Source: Betaproteobacteria bacterium
Lineage (GTDB): Bacteria > Pseudomonadota > Gammaproteobacteria > Burkholderiales > Gallionellaceae
DNA: 20,946 nt
Assembly (NCBI GenBank): GCA_028871775.1
Contig: JAGWMH010000002.1
Location: 1 to 20,946, forward strand
Reading direction: 5' to 3'
Shown: in pieces, positions 18,547-20,946 of the stretch
Layout of the letters: each line of letters starts with the position of its first letter
Position numbering within the stretch: position 1 is the stretch's first letter
Made by a program: the position numbers and the translations under genes
Notes under the pieces: model-generated
What the model saw: only the letters and a program-made list of their open reading frames with translations
Told to the model about the DNA's origin: nothing
The model's database searches: none

Positions 18547-18738
18547 GGCAAGGTGGGCTATGCCATCATCCGTTCACCTGACGGCAAACTGCACCGCATC
18601 AAGGCAGGCAATTACCTGGGCCAGAATTTCGGGCAAATTACCGAGGTGTCAGACACCGAAGTAAAAATCAAGGAAACAATTCAAGACAGCACCGGAGATT
18701 GGTCGGAGCGCGTGAGCAGTCTGCAACTAGTGGAATGA
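18547..18738 (+). pseudogene. pilP: PilP C-terminal domain remainder, downstream of the amber codon
   Basis: The 63 codons after the TAG, in the same frame, encode the rest of the PilP beta domain: GYAIIRSPDGKLHRIKAGNY, then LGQNFGQITEVSDTEVKIKE and a tail ending in SSLQLVE. DGKLHRIKAGNYLGQNFG is the PilP hallmark. A GTG at 18553 with AGGG 4 bases upstream could allow reinitiation, but that product would have no signal peptide and could not reach the periplasm. The intact downstream part, with no further stops or shifts, suggests a recent change, a suppressed stop or a sequencing error. Confidence 0.85.
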
Positions 18739-18750
18739 TCAGGAGTAAAC

Positions 18751-20841
18751 ATGAGACAACTTAATAATACAGTCAATAATATTCTGCGATTTGCCATCGC
18801 TGTATTTACGGCATGTGCCCTGAATGCCCATGCGCAAAGCAATCCGGACCAGCAAAATAGCATACAGGCGCTCAGTGTCAGCGGTGCGCCGGGCGGCAAG
18901 CTAGTTATTAAAGTTGAAATGAAGAGCGCGCTCGCCAATCTACCCGCCGGATTTACTATCACTACCCCGCCACGCATCGCTTTCGACTTTCCCAACACAG
19001 CAAATGGCCTGGGCAAGTCTACCCTGGATTTCAACGAGGGTGATCTGCGTAACGCCAACATCGTGCAGGCCGGCAACCGTACCCGACTGGTGGTTAACCT
19101 GAACCAAATGCTGTCTTATGACACCCAGATAGACGGTAATAACCTGCTGATCACCCTGCAAGGCAAAACTGCTGACGCAGCGGCGACGGGTTCCGTCTCC
19201 CATTTTGCTGAAGCCAAACCAACTGTACAAAAACACAGCCTGCGCGATGTTGATTTTCATCGCGGCAAGAATGGCGAGGGGCGCATCCAGATCGATTTGT
19301 CGGATGCTGATGTGGGCATAGACATCAAGCAGCAAGGCAAGAGCCTGATTGTGGATTTCATAAAGACCAGTTTGCCGCGCAACCTGCAACGCAAACTTGA
19401 CGTAACGGATTTCGGCACGCCGGTAGAGGGCATTGATACTTTTGTGCAGGGTGACGATGTGCGCATGGTCATTGAGCCCAAGGGTCTATGGGAACAAGCC
19501 GCCTACCAGACGGACAACAAATTCATCGTGGAAATCAAACCGCTGGCGGATGACCCGAACAAATTGGTGAAGAGTGGTCAAGCTGGCTATGCGGGAGAAA
19601 AGCTGACGCTGAACTTCCAGAACATATTAGTACGCGAAGCCCTGTATGTGATTGGTGATTTCATCAACAGCAACAACATCCCCATGAACATGATAATCAG
19701 CGATACGGTGAGCGGCAACCTCACCTTGCGCTTGAAGGATGTGCCGTGGGATCAGGCGCTGGACATTATTTTGCAAAGCAAGGGGTTGGATAAGCGTGTA
19801 AATGGCAACGTGATGCAAATTGCCCCGCGTGACGAATTGGCCGCCAAGGAAAAAATTAATCTTACATCGAATCAGGAAATTTCTGATCTTGAACCCATCC
19901 ATACCGAAAGTTTTCAGCTTAGTTATCAGAAAGCAGATGCGGTGGCCGCCATGCTGACCAATGACAAGCAGCGCATACTGTCCAAGCGCGGCAGCGCAGT
20001 GATAGATGTCCGTACCAACACTTTGTTTATCCAGGACACGACATCGCGCTTGGAAGAGGCACGCAAACTTATCAAGCAAATTGACGTACCGGTGCGTCAG
20101 GTGCTGATCGAGGCAAGGTTTGTTGAAGCAAGCGATTCCTTTAACCGAACGCTGGGGGGTAAACTAGGTTACGTCGGACCTGGTAGCACTGCTGCTGCAG
20201 GCCAGGGGTTTGGCATTGATGCATTACAACAAGGCCAGCGTGCTGCTGTGGCGGGTAACGTGGCTCTACCCGGAGCCGGTTCAGGGCTGGGTGGGTTGAC
20301 CCTTTCACTATTTAACCCGACGGCAACCAAGACCCTGACCCTGGAGTTGACCGCATCAGAACTGGATGGAACAACCAAGTCCATAGCCAGTCCGCGTGTG
20401 GTGACGGCCGATAAAAAAGCGGCGACAATTAAGTCCGGTGTTCAGATTCCATATCAGTCTTGTTCTGCAACAACTGGTTGTACCACACTTTTTAAGGATG
20501 CAACCTTGAGCCTCGCGGTGACCCCGCAGATTACCCCGGACGACCATGTCAACATGGACGTGAACGTGACTCAGGATACGGTAGGTAACATATATGGTGG
20601 TGTACCGAGCATCAATAACAAACAGGTAACGACCCAGGTTTTGGTCGATAACGGCGGCACCGTGGTGATTGGCGGTGTTTATACCCAGGATGTAACTGAT
20701 TCGGTCCAGAAGGTTCCATTATTTGGTGATATCCCTGTCCTTGGCTGGTTCTTCAAGAACGACGTCAAGAGTGATAACAAAAAAGAGCTGTTGATATTTA
20801 TCACTCCCAAAATTCTGAAAGAAAGTTTGAACTTGCGTTAG
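18751..20841 (+). CDS. pilQ: Type IV pilus outer-membrane secretin PilQ
   Basis: PilQ forms the outer-membrane pore for the pilus. The 696-residue protein has a signal peptide (about 1-28, ending NAHA), two AMIN peptidoglycan-binding domains (about 36-138 and 162-264), an STN/N0 domain (about 286-360), an N1 domain (about 385-448) and the secretin domain (about 449-694). The secretin domain includes VPLFGDIPVLGWFFK near the end. The mature protein has only two cysteines, 571 and 577, in a loop of the secretin domain. AGGAG 5 bases before the ATG is a strong ribosome-binding site, so PilQ can be made independently of pilP translation. It ends the operon. Confidence 0.96.
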   Translation: MRQLNNTVNNILRFAIAVFTACALNAHAQSNPDQQNSIQALSVSGAPGGKLVIKVEMKSALANLPAGFTITTPPRIAFDFPNTANGLGKSTLDFNEGDLRNANIVQAGNRTRLVVNLNQMLSYDTQIDGNNLLITLQGKTADAAATGSVSHFAEAKPTVQKHSLRDVDFHRGKNGEGRIQIDLSDADVGIDIKQQGKSLIVDFIKTSLPRNLQRKLDVTDFGTPVEGIDTFVQGDDVRMVIEPKGLWEQAAYQTDNKFIVEIKPLADDPNKLVKSGQAGYAGEKLTLNFQNILVREALYVIGDFINSNNIPMNMIISDTVSGNLTLRLKDVPWDQALDIILQSKGLDKRVNGNVMQIAPRDELAAKEKINLTSNQEISDLEPIHTESFQLSYQKADAVAAMLTNDKQRILSKRGSAVIDVRTNTLFIQDTTSRLEEARKLIKQIDVPVRQVLIEARFVEASDSFNRTLGGKLGYVGPGSTAAAGQGFGIDALQQGQRAAVAGNVALPGAGSGLGGLTLSLFNPTATKTLTLELTASELDGTTKSIASPRVVTADKKAATIKSGVQIPYQSCSATTGCTTLFKDATLSLAVTPQITPDDHVNMDVNVTQDTVGNIYGGVPSINNKQVTTQVLVDNGGTVVIGGVYTQDVTDSVQKVPLFGDIPVLGWFFKNDVKSDNKKELLIFITPKILKESLNLR

Positions 20842-20860
20842 CCAGTTGGTGAGTGAAACA

Positions 20861-20885
20861 AAGGCCCGGCGCTGCCGGGCTTTTT
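20861..20885 (+). terminator. Rho-independent terminator after pilQ
   Basis: GCCCGGC (20864-20870), a 3-base loop and GCCGGGC (20874-20880) form a 7-bp GC stem followed by TTTTT (20881-20885), 22 bases after the pilQ stop. It closes the pil operon. The remaining 61 bases to the window end show no gene and no clear promoter. Confidence 0.85.
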
Positions 20886-20946
20886 CTTTGCTTGAAACGC
20901 TAAAGATATCCAATTCTACAAGGCAAGCACTGTGGGAAATTGTCAG

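Overview
This window reads as ordinary chromosomal housekeeping DNA from a Gram-negative proteobacterium. The gene orders amgK-murU-pepP, lptD-surA-pdxA-rsmA, thiD-thiE-hemL-ysxC-hemB and mrcA opposite pilMNOPQ point to a betaproteobacterium. Nitrosomonadales/Gallionellaceae-like is my best guess, but it rests on gene order and protein flavour only. Coding density is high, no gap exceeds 300 bases, and I see no tRNA, rRNA, CRISPR array, prophage or intact insertion sequence.

Layout. (1) 1-1999, minus strand: amgK, then murU, then the first codons of pepP. AmgK and MurU recycle cell-wall MurNAc. A 232-base spacer between amgK and murU is packed with REP-like hairpins. (2) 2069-7599, plus strand: lptD, surA, pdxA and rsmA, the classical envelope-biogenesis, vitamin B6 and ribosome-methylation cluster. 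Between pdxA and rsmA lies a 30-codon leader frame that resembles a copy of the RsmA N-terminus, and a 13-bp inverted repeat flanks the rsmA GTG start. (3) 7653-8039, minus: gloA. (4) 8215-11558, plus: thiD, thiE, hemL and ysxC, all overlapping. (5) 11561-11734: a compact region with the full architecture of a minus-strand small RNA (promoter, four hairpins, U-tailed terminator) lying antisense to the hemB leader. (6) 11735-12736, plus: hemB. (7) 12757-12856: a MITE/REP-like repeat. (8) 12858-15763, minus: mrcA (PBP1A) and a downstream uncharacterised nucleotidyltransferase-like gene. (9) 15901-20841, plus: pilM, pilN, pilO, pilP and pilQ, the type IV pilus alignment and secretin operon, with its own promoter and a terminator after pilQ.

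How the genes work together. Much of the window serves the cell envelope: LPS insertion (LptD), outer-membrane protein folding (SurA), peptidoglycan synthesis (MrcA), MurNAc recycling (AmgK, MurU) and the pilus machine spanning both membranes. A second theme is cofactor supply: PLP (PdxA), thiamine (ThiD, ThiE) and haem (HemL, HemB).

I found no convincing new multi-gene system. The observations most worth a second look are the in-frame amber codon that splits pilP, the candidate sRNA opposite the hemB leader, the duplicated and hairpin-flanked rsmA start, and the REP-filled spacer inside the MurNAc-recycling operon.
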